NCBI GenBank assembly: GCA_903821905.1
Contig: CAIJMQ010000030.1
Coordinates: 1-17,119 of the forward strand
Reading direction: 5' to 3'
DNA from: an uncultured bacterium
GTDB taxonomy: Bacteria > CAIJMQ01
DNA: 17,119 nt
Part shown: positions 1-7,940 of the stretch, in pieces
How the letters are laid out: the number at the start of each line of letters is the position of its first letter
How positions within the stretch are numbered: the first letter of the stretch is position 1
Made by a program: the position numbers and the translations under genes
The notes under the pieces: model-generated
Told to the model about the DNA's origin: nothing
Database searches by the model: none
What the model saw: only the letters and a program-made list of their open reading frames with translations

Positions 1-1
1 C

Positions 2-547
2 CAGAAAGAAACATCGCCGGCAAAGCTTATCTCTCCCTATGCCGCTACCAAAATGGCAGGAGAATTTTACTGCCGTGTTTTCAACGAAACATATAAACTT
101 CAAACAGTCGCTTTAAGATATTTCAACGTTTTTGGACCCAGACAATCTCTTGAAAGCCAGTATGCGGTCGTTATTCCTAAATTCATAAATTGTATTATGA
201 AAGAGGAACAACCGCCTATATACGGAGACGGACTTCAGTCCAGGGATTTCACGTATGTAAGAAATGTAGCTAATTTCAATCTTTTAGCCGCCCTAAAGAA
301 AGAAGCAGCAGGCCAGGCATTTAATGTCGCAATAGGGGAGACATACAATTTATTGGAACTTGTAGAGAACATAAATAAAATCTTAGGCAAAAATATAAAA
401 CCTACATTTCATCCTATTCGTGCAGGAGACGTTAAATACACTTGGGCTGATATGTCCAAAGCGAAGAAAATGCTCGGTTATTCTGCCGAAGTAAACTTCT
501 TTGAAGGTTTAAAGAAAACTGTTGAGTGGTATAAGAAGGGGAAATAG
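2..547 (+). CDS. NAD-dependent sugar-nucleotide epimerase/dehydratase, C-terminal part (5' end outside window)
   Basis: The reading frame is open from base 2, so this is the C-terminal ~181 residues of an extended short-chain dehydrogenase/reductase; the ATG at 53 is internal. The stretch SPYAATKMAGE at the left edge carries the catalytic YxxxK pair (Tyr codon 38-40, Lys codon 50-52). Downstream come RYFNVFGPRQ and YGDGLQSRDFTYV, which are typical of UDP-glucose/UDP-GlcNAc 4-epimerases of the GalE/WbpP/TviC group and their dehydratase relatives, followed by the C-terminal substrate domain ending in EWYKK. The family interconverts or dehydrates nucleotide-bound sugars in the cytoplasm for surface polysaccharide synthesis. 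The Rossmann NAD-binding half is outside the window, so the exact substrate cannot be read. It converges on the nucleotidyltransferase gene with a 13-base gap and no visible terminator. Confidence 0.9.
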   Translation, partial: QKETSPAKLISPYAATKMAGEFYCRVFNETYKLQTVALRYFNVFGPRQSLESQYAVVIPKFINCIMKEEQPPIYGDGLQSRDFTYVRNVANFNLLAALKKEAAGQAFNVAIGETYNLLELVENINKILGKNIKPTFHPIRAGDVKYTWADMSKAKKMLGYSAEVNFFEGLKKTVEWYKKGK

Positions 548-560
548 TACAATACAGGGA

Positions 561-1010
561 TTAGATAAATCCCATGGTTTTTTCCCAGACAAGAATTCCT
601 TTGGATTTTCTATCGACTATTGTCCCAAATTCCGCATTGTGCTTAACGCCGAAACGTTTAGTATCATTTTCGTTTGGAATCCAGTTATGTGAAATATATT
701 CCGAGTCATTCGGAGATGTTTGCTTCCATTCCCAATCCACAAGAGTACCATGTTTCTGATTTTTTCCCCAAGGTTCAATAAATGTATTGCCATTATGCAC
801 AATTAAAAGGTCTATATTATTCTGTTTGAAACTCGAGTTGCTACGCAGTGACTGCAAAATATTATCATTTCCAAATACTAAAAAATCCCAATCTGAATCT
901 GTCTTAGCATAGCTGTTTGCGCGAGAACCAATTAACCATACAGCTTCAATTTGAGGAAATTTTTTTACAAGATGGTCTAAATAGTTCTTAATATCTTTAT
1001 TCAAGATCAT
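561..1010 (-). CDS. Solo MNT-type nucleotidyltransferase domain protein
   Basis: This 149-residue protein has the nucleotidyltransferase superfamily signature: G28-S29-R30, then D40-W41-D42 (the metal-binding DxD), and a third candidate acidic residue, D67, in NNIDLLIV. The family moves NMP groups onto proteins, RNA or small molecules; minimal forms are often antitoxins to HEPN toxins, and others act on aminoglycosides. No HEPN partner (an RxxxxH helical protein) lies next to it: its neighbours are the epimerase fragment and divergent secA. The C-terminal half (WGKNQKHGTLVDWEWKQ) is Trp-rich and I do not recognise it. The start at 1010 is supported by a consensus promoter whose -10 ends six bases upstream; there is no Shine-Dalgarno, so the mRNA is probably leaderless. 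The function is open; the fold assignment is fairly secure. Confidence 0.85.
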   Translation of the reverse strand: MILNKDIKNYLDHLVKKFPQIEAVWLIGSRANSYAKTDSDWDFLVFGNDNILQSLRSNSSFKQNNIDLLIVHNGNTFIEPWGKNQKHGTLVDWEWKQTSPNDSEYISHNWIPNENDTKRFGVKHNAEFGTIVDRKSKGILVWEKTMGFI

Positions 1011-1011
1011 G

Positions 1012-1031
1012 TTTCTAAGATATCTTAGAAA
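1012..1031. promoter_or_regulatory. Perfect 20-bp palindrome, candidate operator
   Basis: TTTCTAAGATATCTTAGAAA reads identically on both strands (centre between 1021 and 1022). It covers the -10 and the start-site region of the nucleotidyltransferase promoter and stops one base short of its ATG. Dimeric regulators bind such sites, and occupancy here would block polymerase. No DNA-binding protein is encoded next to it, so the regulator is unknown. Confidence 0.6.
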
Positions 1032-1045
1032 TGATTTCCTGTCAA
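1017..1045 (-). promoter_or_regulatory. Sigma-70-type promoter for the nucleotidyltransferase gene
   Basis: On the minus strand a perfect -35 TTGACA (1045-1040) is followed by a 17-base spacer and -10 TATCTT (1022-1017). A start about seven bases after the -10 falls at about 1010, the A of the ATG, predicting a leaderless message. Confidence 0.7.
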
Positions 1046-1065
1046 TTTCCCTCTTGTTCCCGCGG

Positions 1066-1074
1066 TGTTATAAT
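1066..1074 (+). promoter_or_regulatory. Extended -10 promoter for secA
   Basis: TGTTATAAT is an exact TGn plus TATAAT extended -10. No good -35 lies at the expected distance (TTTCCC at 1046-1051). The predicted start, about 1081, is only two bases before the secA ATG at 1083, and no Shine-Dalgarno precedes that ATG. Confidence 0.6.
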
Positions 1075-1082
1075 GAACCGTT

Positions 1083-3845
1083 ATGTTAGGCAATATATTA
1101 TCCAATATCCATCAGAAAAAAGAACTTGCTCGGCTTTCCGCAATTGTCGAGGAGATTCATTCTCACGAATCCAAGCTCAAATCGCTTTCTGAGGACGGTA
1201 TTATCAAGAAGACAGAGGAGCTGAAAGCAATAGCATTAGGCAAATATAAAGAGAACGAGGAACTGCTTAAAGAATTTAATATAAAGATTGAGGCGGCTTC
1301 CGGCGCTGAAGAGAAAGGTAGAATCAAGAGAGAGGTTAAGAATCTGTACAATGAGATTCTTGCTGATATTTTGCCTGAGTCATTCGCATTGGTTAAAGAA
1401 GCTTGCAGGAGAATGGTCGGCAAACGATGGAATGTCAGCGATATAGAAATTCAGTGGGATATGGTGCCGTTTGATGTGCAGTTGATGGGCGGTATAGTGC
1501 TTCACGAGGGTAAGATTGCTGAAATGGCTACAGGTGAGGGAAAGACATTGGTGGCGACTATGCCTGCATATCTTAATGCTTTAGTTGGCAGGGGTGTTCA
1601 TATCGTTACGGTAAACGATTATCTTGCGCGAAGAGACAGGGAATGGATGGGTCCTGTATATGAGTCGCTTGGTTTAACTGTCGGAGTGATTCAGTCAAAT
1701 ATGGATACACAGTCAAGAAAACAGGCGTATCACTCGGATATTACTTACGGGACGAACAATGAATTCGGGTTTGATTATCTGCGCGACAATATTTGTGTTA
1801 GGAAAGAAGATATTGTGCAGAGGAATCTGCATTATGCGATTATTGATGAGGTGGATTCTATATTGATTGATGAGGCAAGGACTCCCTTGATTATTTCCGG
1901 ACCGACTGATGATTCGGTAGATTTGTATTTGAAGATTGATAAGACAGTCCGTCGGCTGAAAAAAGATACTGATTATGAAGTTGATGAAAAAGCTCAAGTT
2001 GTTACTTTGACGGAAGATGGGATAGAAAGAGCCCAGGAAATATTGGGGATAGATTCGCTTTATGATACGGTTAATATGGGGCTTGCGGGGTGCATTCAGC
2101 AAGCTTTAAGAGCGCATAACCTGTTCCATGAAGATAAAGATTATCTTATAAAAGATGGACAGGTGCTTATTGTGGATGAGTTTACAGGCAGATTACTTCA
2201 GGGCAGAAGATATTCGGAAGGGTTACATCAGGCGCTTGAAGCAAAGTCGATTAATGAGGGCAAACAAGTAACCATTGAAAGAGAGAATCAAACTTTAGCT
2301 ACGATTACCTTCCAGAATTACTTTAGGCTTTATTATGAGAAATATGCCGGTATGACGGGCACTGCAAAAACGGAAGAGGATGAATTTAGAAGAGTATATG
2401 ACCTTGAAGTTGTCCCGATTCCTACAAATAAACCTTTAAAGAGAACAGGGTTTTCAGATTTAATATATAAGACAAAAAAAGAAATGTTAAATGCGGTGGG
2501 CAAAGAGATAAGAAGATTACACGAAGAGGGAAGGCCTATACTGGTTGGAACCATATCTATTGAGAGGTCTGAAGAGGTTTCAAGGCTTCTTAAAGAAGAA
2601 GGAATAGAGCATGAAGTATTGAATGCGAGATATCATGAAAAAGAAGCGAAAATAGTAGCAGAAGCCGGGGAAAAAGGTAGGGTAACAATTGCGACACAAA
2701 TGGCTGGCAGAGGTACGGATATAAAACTGGAACAAGGTGTTGCTGATTTGGGAGGACTTCATATATTAGGCGTTGAAAGGCACGAAGATAGACGTATTGA
2801 TAATCAGCTCCGTGGTCGTTCAGGCAGGCAGGGTGACCCGGGCTCTTCACAATTTTTCCTTTCATTAGAAGATGACCTTCTTAGAATATTTGGCGGAGAC
2901 AGAATAAAAAGTCTCATGGAACGTTTTGGACTACCTGACAATGAACCTATCACTCATTCCTGGATTACAAAAACTATAGAAGGTGCCCAGAAGAGGGTAG
3001 AAGAGCAGAATTTTGAAATCAGAAGAAATCTCTTGAGTTTTGATGATGTAATGGATAGGCAGCGGGAAGTGATATATAAAGAACGCAGAAGGGCTCTTGA
3101 GGAAAACAACTTGAAGGAGTTTATACTTCAGATGATGGATGATGTCATAGATAATGAAATGTCTTTTTATGCACCTGAAAATGTGCATCCTGAAGACTGG
3201 GATTGGGATAGTTTGAAAAAATTTGTTTCTTCTCATTTCTCCATACCTTTTCCTAAAATTGATTTAAAACAGATAAATACCAAGGAATTAAAACTTATAT
3301 TGAAAGAAGAGATACGGGAAATCTACTCGAAGAAAGAACAGGAAATAAATGTTGATTCTTCTTCCCAGCAGACTGGAATGATGCGACAACTTGAAAAAAT
3401 AATACTGCTTCAGACTATAGACAGATGCTGGAAAGAACACTTGCGTGATATGGATGATTTGAGGCAGGGAATCAATTTGCGCGGTTATGGCGGGTCTAAT
3501 CCTTTAGTGGAATATAAAAAAGAAGCATATGAAATGTTTGGGGCTCTTAATTACAGGATTGAAAAAGAAGTTACTAATTATCTTTTTAAAATCAAGGCAG
3601 TCGAAGAACAAAAGGAAAACGTTTTGGTTTCTCCCCAAATGAGATTTGTACATCCTGATGCCGGTAACTTGATAAGAAGAGAATCTCCCGTATCACCTCA
3701 AATGCAGGGTTCAAAAGCTACCTCCCAGGAAAAAGAAGATAAGATTACACCTTATCGCAGAATACAGCCAAAAGTAGGCAGGAATGATCCCTGTCCTTGC
3801 GGAAGCGGGAAGAAATATAAAAAATGCTGTGGAAAAAATGCGTAA
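1083..3845 (+). CDS. secA: Preprotein translocase ATPase SecA
   Basis: SecA is the cytoplasmic/peripheral motor that drives unfolded preproteins through SecYEG using ATP. The 920 residues match the family length. Visible landmarks are Walker A ATGEGKT (149-155), the Walker B/DEAD-type box DEVD (255-258) followed by [12 protein letters not shown], the preprotein-binding region after it, [13 protein letters not shown], the second helicase domain with [11 protein letters not shown] and [25 protein letters not shown], and the helical scaffold/wing domains. The C-terminal SEC-C zinc finger, [13 protein letters not shown] (904-916), which supports SecB and lipid contacts in other bacteria, is intact. 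The start is set by the conserved N-terminal helix and by the promoter; there is no Shine-Dalgarno. The stop lies 19 bases before the first FHA-PilZ gene, so cotranscription is likely. Nothing looks degenerate. Confidence 0.98.
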   Translation: MLGNILSNIHQKKELARLSAIVEEIHSHESKLKSLSEDGIIKKTEELKAIALGKYKENEELLKEFNIKIEAASGAEEKGRIKREVKNLYNEILADILPESFALVKEACRRMVGKRWNVSDIEIQWDMVPFDVQLMGGIVLHEGKIAEMATGEGKTLVATMPAYLNALVGRGVHIVTVNDYLARRDREWMGPVYESLGLTVGVIQSNMDTQSRKQAYHSDITYGTNNEFGFDYLRDNICVRKEDIVQRNLHYAIIDEVDSILIDEARTPLIISGPTDDSVDLYLKIDKTVRRLKKDTDYEVDEKAQVVTLTEDGIERAQEILGIDSLYDTVNMGLAGCIQQALRAHNLFHEDKDYLIKDGQVLIVDEFTGRLLQGRRYSEGLHQALEAKSINEGKQVTIERENQTLATITFQNYFRLYYEKYAGMTGTAKTEEDEFRRVYDLEVVPIPTNKPLKRTGFSDLIYKTKKEMLNAVGKEIRRLHEEGRPILVGTISIERSEEVSRLLKEEGIEHEVLNARYHEKEAKIVAEAGEKGRVTIATQMAGRGTDIKLEQGVADLGGLHILGVERHEDRRIDNQLRGRSGRQGDPGSSQFFLSLEDDLLRIFGGDRIKSLMERFGLPDNEPITHSWITKTIEGAQKRVEEQNFEIRRNLLSFDDVMDRQREVIYKERRRALEENNLKEFILQMMDDVIDNEMSFYAPENVHPEDWDWDSLKKFVSSHFSIPFPKIDLKQINTKELKLILKEEIREIYSKKEQEINVDSSSQQTGMMRQLEKIILLQTIDRCWKEHLRDMDDLRQGINLRGYGGSNPLVEYKKEAYEMFGALNYRIEKEVTNYLFKIKAVEEQKENVLVSPQMRFVHPDAGNLIRRESPVSPQMQGSKATSQEKEDKITPYRRIQPKVGRNDPCPCGSGKKYKKCCGKNA

Positions 3846-3864
3846 AATCTTATAGGATATAAAT

Positions 3865-4596
3865 ATGGGCTTTTTCTTTTTTAAAAATAAGGGCAAAGAA
3901 AAAATAGAAGTAAAAGGTGCTCCAGCTTTCCCCATTGTTGTTCTACTCGTGGAAACGGGTGAAAATTCTAAAGTTTATGAGCTACCCAGTGGTAGAGATT
4001 TTCATATTGGACGAGACCCCAATAATGATTTATGTTTGAACGACCCCAAAGTTTCTCCCTTTCACGCAAAAATAAGCCCTGTAAAAAGTAGTTATGTTCT
4101 TTATGATTTGTCATCAGAAACAGGAGTGAAAGTAAATTGCAAAGAGATTCACCAATGTAGATTGAGATTTGGGGACAGGATAATGATTGGCTCTGTCAGC
4201 TTATTTTTTGATTTAAAGGAGGGGTATAGAAAAAGCGAAGAAGAATTCTTTGAGGGGATGGAAAAAAGAAAAGCTGTCAGGATTTCTCCGCCACTAACGT
4301 TAAGGTTTATAGTTTATTCAGCTAATAAATCTAAAGAATTTGTAGCTTTGGTAAAAGATATTAGTTTGGAAGGCGTGAGAATAGAGATTGAAGAAGAACT
4401 GCTTAAGGGCAGCATGATAGAAGCGCAGATGTATTCTAAAGAGCTTGCACCCATTGATATAATAGGGACAATAGTGCGTAAAGTTAATATTGACAAGGGT
4501 GGTAAAATATTAACAGAGGTCGGGATTCAATTTTTGGAAATGAGTGAAGAATCCAGGCAAAAACTCCATGATTATCTTGTTAAGTGTATCTCTTAA
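3865..4596 (+). CDS. FHA-PilZ fusion protein, copy 1
   Basis: This 243-residue cytoplasmic protein joins two signal-reading domains. Residues ~37-115 form a forkhead-associated domain with the phosphothreonine-binding residues G49-R50, S64, H67 and N91. Residues ~131-240 form a PilZ domain with the c-di-GMP-binding RxxxR (R135, R139) and DxSxxG (D165-I-S-L-E-G170) motifs intact. By family knowledge it could bind a Thr-phosphorylated partner and respond to cyclic di-GMP; the output is unknown. No signal peptide or membrane segment is evident despite the start MGFFFF. A weak AGGA lies upstream. It follows secA by 19 bases and is followed at once by a paralogue. No GGDEF, EAL or Ser/Thr kinase gene is in the window. 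Confidence 0.85.
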   Translation: MGFFFFKNKGKEKIEVKGAPAFPIVVLLVETGENSKVYELPSGRDFHIGRDPNNDLCLNDPKVSPFHAKISPVKSSYVLYDLSSETGVKVNCKEIHQCRLRFGDRIMIGSVSLFFDLKEGYRKSEEEFFEGMEKRKAVRISPPLTLRFIVYSANKSKEFVALVKDISLEGVRIEIEEELLKGSMIEAQMYSKELAPIDIIGTIVRKVNIDKGGKILTEVGIQFLEMSEESRQKLHDYLVKCIS

Positions 4597-4598
4597 AA

Positions 4599-5426
4599 AT
4601 GAGAAATATAATAATTAGATTTTTCCCTAATCTACTCAAAAGAAAAGCCAATGTCGATGAGGAAGTAAAAGATACTTCAGTTCTTATAAACAAAGAGATA
4701 GACGGAGACTCTCCTGTTTACAGCCTCGTTTTGGAAAAAATCCCGTATGGAAAGATAGAAGATTCATTAGTTCCTCCTGCTGTTCTTATACATACAAAGG
4801 TTATCGGAGAACCCCCAGTGTATGCTCTACCTACTAATAGAGAATTTATTATTGGGAGAAATTCTGACAACGATTTATGTTTGATAGGGGAAGACATTTC
4901 GAATGTTCACGTGAAAATAAGGCCGGAAAAAAACGATTATGTGCTTTATAGTTTATCATCTGTAAGTGAAGTACATGTAAATTGGAAGAGAGTATCAAAA
5001 CACAAATTAAAACATAGAGATAGAATAAAAATCGGGTCCCATATCTTGGTTTTTGAATTTGTAAAAGAAGAAGAAATTTTTGATGGAATAGAAAGGAGAA
5101 AAACTGTTCGGGTCCAACCGGTCATGACCGTAGAATTCCTAGTTAATTCTGATAATAAACTTGAAGAATATAAAGGTATAGTGAAAGATATTAGTTTGGA
5201 TGGGGCAAGAATAGAAATAGAAAAAGGACTACATAAAGGCACAGTTATCGAAGCTGGGATTTCTTCCTCAGAGCTACCTCTTATAGAAGTTATAGCCCAA
5301 GTTATCTGGGAAAGATTTATAAATAAAGATGATAAGATGTTATATGACGTAGGTCTTCAATTTTTGGAGATGGATGAAAAATCAAGAAAAAGATTAAAAG
5401 ACCATCTATCTAAAACTATATCCTGA
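4599..5426 (+). CDS. FHA-PilZ fusion protein, copy 2
   Basis: This is a paralogue of the preceding gene with the same order. The FHA domain (~residues 73-150, counted from ATG 4599) has G86-R87, S101 and H104; the PilZ domain (~163-272) has R167/R171 in RRKTVR and D197-I-S-L-D-G202. Both ligand motifs are therefore kept, arguing that both copies work. Its N-terminal extension of about 35 residues contains a partial repeat of the FHA leading strand. The ATG at 4599 lies two bases after the previous stop; a GTG at 4584 would add five residues and overlap the upstream gene. Neither start has a clear Shine-Dalgarno, so translational coupling is likely. The tandem arrangement suggests an old duplication, since much of the sequence has diverged while the motifs have not. 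Confidence 0.83.
   Translation: MRNIIIRFFPNLLKRKANVDEEVKDTSVLINKEIDGDSPVYSLVLEKIPYGKIEDSLVPPAVLIHTKVIGEPPVYALPTNREFIIGRNSDNDLCLIGEDISNVHVKIRPEKNDYVLYSLSSVSEVHVNWKRVSKHKLKHRDRIKIGSHILVFEFVKEEEIFDGIERRKTVRVQPVMTVEFLVNSDNKLEEYKGIVKDISLDGARIEIEKGLHKGTVIEAGISSSELPLIEVIAQVIWERFINKDDKMLYDVGLQFLEMDEKSRKRLKDHLSKTIS
4677..4832 (+). repeat. Partial internal direct repeat in FHA-PilZ copy 2
   Basis: Codons 27-45 (SVLINKEIDGDSPVYSLV region) resemble codons 61-78 (AVLIHTKVIGEPPVYALP), which begin the FHA domain. The underlying DNA at 4677-4733 and 4779-4832 shares GTTCTTATA, CGGAGA and other blocks. This looks like a diverged duplication of the FHA leading strand. Confidence 0.5.
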
Positions 5427-5445
5427 TTGTTCTACTAATAAGAGC

Positions 5446-6774
5446 CTACCAAGTAAGTTTTTCTTTAACAACATTCCCCCCAAGTTCATAGGCGTTTGTT
5501 GTTTTAATTTTAATTTTGTAAAAATGGCCAACTTCTGCTTTCCCTTTTATATTTACGACATTATCTATTTCGGGAGCATCGGCTTGTCCTCTTCCCTGAA
5601 AAACTCCGGCACTAATTTTTTTATCTATTAATACTATAATCTCTTTGTTTCTTAGCTTTTTGTTTTTCTTTTCTGAAATCTCTTTCTGTAAAAGAAGTAG
5701 TTTTTCTCTTCTTTTCTGTTTTACTTTTTTCGTCACCATATTTTTTATATTAGCACTTGAGGTATTATCTTGAGAAGAATAAGTAAATGCTCCTATATGG
5801 TCAAACTGCATATTCCTTACAAATTCCAAAAGCTCATTAAATTCTTTGTCTCCTTCCATCGGAAAACCTACAAGAAAAGTAGTTCTTAAGACCAGATTGG
5901 GAATTTGTTTTCTTAATTTCTTTATAAGAATCACAATGTCTTTTTTTGTTACCTTTCTTCTCATTGCTTTAAGAATCCTGTTATTACAGTGTTGCAGGGG
6001 AATATCCAGATACTTACAGATTTTATTGTTAGTTGCTATTGTATCTATTAATTTATTGCTATAGTGTGCCGGATGAGTATAGAGCAACCTTATCCATTGG
6101 ATTTTATCTATGCGTGAAAGTTTCTCCAAGAGTTCAGGTAACATTTTTTTGTTATATATATCTTTACCGTATAAGGTTGTGTCCTGAGCTACTATGTTTA
6201 TTTCTTTAACTCCGGCTTGAGCCAGGACTTTTGCTTCTTCAATAATGTCTTCTATTCTACGTGAAGTATAATCTCCACGTAATTGGGGGATGATACAGTA
6301 ACTGCAGCAGTTATTACATCCATCTGCTATTTTTAGGTAAGCAGAGTGAATTGGGCCTGTAATAAATCGTTGAGAAGATTGAATCTTATATTTTTTATTT
6401 TTGCCTGTATATATTATTTTTGTCTTGAATTGCGCTAATTCTTGGCATACTTTTTCTATCTGACCAATGTTGAAAGGGTTGATGATAGCATCTATCTGTG
6501 GAATTCTCTTGAGTAATTCATCTTTGAACAAAGATACCAAACAACCGGTTACACATAGTCTCTTTTTGCCTTTATTCTTAATAATATCAAGTATGGTATC
6601 TATAGATTCTTGTTGCGCAGATTCTATAAAAGCACATGTGTTAACTATGATTATATCCGCTTCTTTCATTGAAGGGACTATTTCAAAACCTCGTTTTAAT
6701 AAAATCCCGAGCATATGTTCTGAATCAACAAGGTTTTTGGGACATCCAAGAGATACCAAGCCTACTTTAGCCAT
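5446..6774 (-). CDS. rimO: Ribosomal protein S12 methylthiotransferase RimO
   Basis: RimO is a radical-SAM enzyme that adds a methylthio group to the conserved Asp of ribosomal protein S12. The 442 residues show the full architecture. The N-terminal UPF0004 domain has the three cysteines for the auxiliary 4Fe-4S cluster (C11 in SLGCPKN, C47 in NTCAF, C78 in TGC). The radical-SAM cluster cysteines are C153, C157 and C160 in DGCNNCCSYCIIP. The C-terminal TRAM domain ends at the stop. The opening MAKVGLVSLGCPKNLVDSEHM is characteristic of RimO rather than the tRNA enzyme MiaB. An extra Cys (156) sits where many RimO proteins have Arg or another residue. There is no Shine-Dalgarno at the start. 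The gene converges on the FHA-PilZ operon with only 19 bases between the stops. Confidence 0.95.
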   Translation of the reverse strand: MAKVGLVSLGCPKNLVDSEHMLGILLKRGFEIVPSMKEADIIIVNTCAFIESAQQESIDTILDIIKNKGKKRLCVTGCLVSLFKDELLKRIPQIDAIINPFNIGQIEKVCQELAQFKTKIIYTGKNKKYKIQSSQRFITGPIHSAYLKIADGCNNCCSYCIIPQLRGDYTSRRIEDIIEEAKVLAQAGVKEINIVAQDTTLYGKDIYNKKMLPELLEKLSRIDKIQWIRLLYTHPAHYSNKLIDTIATNNKICKYLDIPLQHCNNRILKAMRRKVTKKDIVILIKKLRKQIPNLVLRTTFLVGFPMEGDKEFNELLEFVRNMQFDHIGAFTYSSQDNTSSANIKNMVTKKVKQKRREKLLLLQKEISEKKNKKLRNKEIIVLIDKKISAGVFQGRGQADAPEIDNVVNIKGKAEVGHFYKIKIKTTNAYELGGNVVKEKLTW

Positions 6775-6788
6775 TTTTTATTTTTAAC

Positions 6789-6797
6789 ATTTTATCA
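6789..6797 (-). promoter_or_regulatory. Candidate extended -10 promoter for rimO
   Basis: On the minus strand TGATAAAAT (6797-6789) matches TGn plus TAAAAT. A start near 6782 would leave about eight untranslated bases before the rimO ATG. The -35 region is poor (AAGTCA), so this is only a candidate. Confidence 0.35.
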
Positions 6798-6825
6798 TTT
6801 TTAATATCTAATGACTTAAAATACT

Positions 6826-6854
6826 TTGACAATGTAACCGTTTTACAGTATATT
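6826..6854 (+). promoter_or_regulatory. Sigma-70-type promoter for purM, with an inverted repeat in its spacer
   Basis: Perfect -35 TTGACA (6826-6831), a 17-base spacer and -10 TATATT (6849-6854) predict transcription from about 6861, 11 bases before the purM ATG. The spacer contains TGTAA-CCGTT-TTACA (6833-6847), a small inverted repeat that could be an operator. Confidence 0.7.
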
Positions 6855-6871
6855 TATCACGGAAAAAAACT

Positions 6872-7927
6872 ATGAAAAACAAGAAATCTGCGACCTATGA
6901 GCAATCAGGAGTTGACGTTAACAGGGGGGAGAATTTTGTAGATAGTATAAGCCCAATAGTTAAGCAAACATACAGGAAAGAGGTTATTCCTTCTCTGTCT
7001 GGTTTTGGTTCTCTTTTTTCTCTAAAAAATTACAAAAATCCAATTTTGGTATCTTCTGCTGATGGTGTGGGAACTAAAATGGTTCTGGCAGATTTACTTA
7101 AACGGTATGAAGGAATAGGTATTGACGTAGTAGCTATGAATGTAGATGATGTTCTTGCAATGGGGGCAGAACCTCTTTTTTTCCTTGATTACTTAGCCTG
7201 CGGCAGAATAGATATTAAAGAAGGAAAAGAAATAATTCGCGGAGTAGCCCAAGGATGCAAAAGTGCGGGGTGTTCTTTGATAGGTGGTGAGACGGCGGAA
7301 ATGCCACAGTTTTATGCTAAAGGACAATATGAACTTGTAGGATTTGCAGTTGGCGTATTGGAAAAAGGTGGAATTATAGACGGGTCAAAAGTTAAACCAG
7401 GAGATAAAATTTTAGGTTTTCCATCATCTGGACTTCATTCTAATGGTTTTTCTCTAGTTAGAAATATTTTGTTTAAGAACACAGTTAATACAGAAGAAAA
7501 AATAAGGATTCTTAATAAAAAAGACAAAATGTTGGGTAGAAGCTGGGCGGATGCATTACTTGCTCCAACACGTATTTATACCAAATCGATTCTACCTCTC
7601 ATTCAAAAGAATATGGGTATAACTGGGATTGCTCATGTCACAGGAGGAGGTTTGATGAGAAATATCAAGCGGATATTGCCGGAAGGATGTCAGGCGAATA
7701 TTTCTGCTTGTAAGTGGGGAATACCTCCTGTTTTTACTCGTCTTTGGGAACTTGGTAATGTCAGCAAAGAAGAAATGTATAGAGTGTTCAATATGGGCAT
7801 AGGTATGGTTATAATAATTCGTTCTAACGCAGAAAAATCAATTTTAGAATATTTCAAGAAAGAGAAAGAAAGGGTTTTCTCAATAGGTATAGTAAAAGGT
7901 GGGGATAGAAAAGTAATTATACATTGA
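6872..7927 (+). CDS. purM: Phosphoribosylformylglycinamidine cyclo-ligase (AIR synthetase)
   Basis: PurM closes the imidazole ring in the fifth step of purine synthesis, converting formylglycinamidine ribonucleotide and ATP to aminoimidazole ribonucleotide in the cytosol. The 351-residue length is normal. The diagnostic N-terminal YEQSGVDV (9-16), SADGVGTK (62-69), MNVDDVLAMGAEPLFFLDYLACG, LIGGETAEMP and PSSGLHSNGFSLVR are all present, covering the AIRS N- and C-terminal domains with the glycine-rich ATP loop. No other pur gene is in the window, so the gene sits outside a purine cluster. A consensus promoter lies just upstream. The only possible ribosome-binding element is a weak GGA at 6861-6863 in an ~11-base leader. 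A 13-base gap separates the stop from the next small ORF, suggesting cotranscription. Confidence 0.97.
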   Translation: MKNKKSATYEQSGVDVNRGENFVDSISPIVKQTYRKEVIPSLSGFGSLFSLKNYKNPILVSSADGVGTKMVLADLLKRYEGIGIDVVAMNVDDVLAMGAEPLFFLDYLACGRIDIKEGKEIIRGVAQGCKSAGCSLIGGETAEMPQFYAKGQYELVGFAVGVLEKGGIIDGSKVKPGDKILGFPSSGLHSNGFSLVRNILFKNTVNTEEKIRILNKKDKMLGRSWADALLAPTRIYTKSILPLIQKNMGITGIAHVTGGGLMRNIKRILPEGCQANISACKWGIPPVFTRLWELGNVSKEEMYRVFNMGIGMVIIIRSNAEKSILEYFKKEKERVFSIGIVKGGDRKVIIH

Positions 7928-7930
7928 AAT

Positions 7931-7937
7931 AGGAGGG
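7931..7937 (+). promoter_or_regulatory. Consensus Shine-Dalgarno AGGAGGG for the 33-codon ORF
   Basis: AGGAGGG ends three bases before the ATG at 7941. It is one of only two near-perfect SD sequences in the window and is the main reason for accepting the short ORF that follows. Confidence 0.7.
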
Positions 7938-7940
7938 AAA

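Noticed and set aside
53-547. ATG at 53 as the true start of the epimerase
   Set aside because: The catalytic Tyr and Lys codons (38-52) lie upstream in the same open frame, so the gene begins outside the window.
1713-2102. Long reverse-strand ORFs inside secA (also 2590-2865 and 2931-3236)
   Set aside because: These are shadows of the secA coding frame; their translations are low-complexity and match no family.
4584-4599. GTG start at 4584 for FHA-PilZ copy 2
   Set aside because: It would overlap the upstream gene by 13 bases with no Shine-Dalgarno; the ATG at 4599 is simpler. The choice is not certain.
5427-5445. Bidirectional terminator between FHA-PilZ copy 2 and rimO
   Set aside because: The 19-base gap has no stem-loop or T-run.
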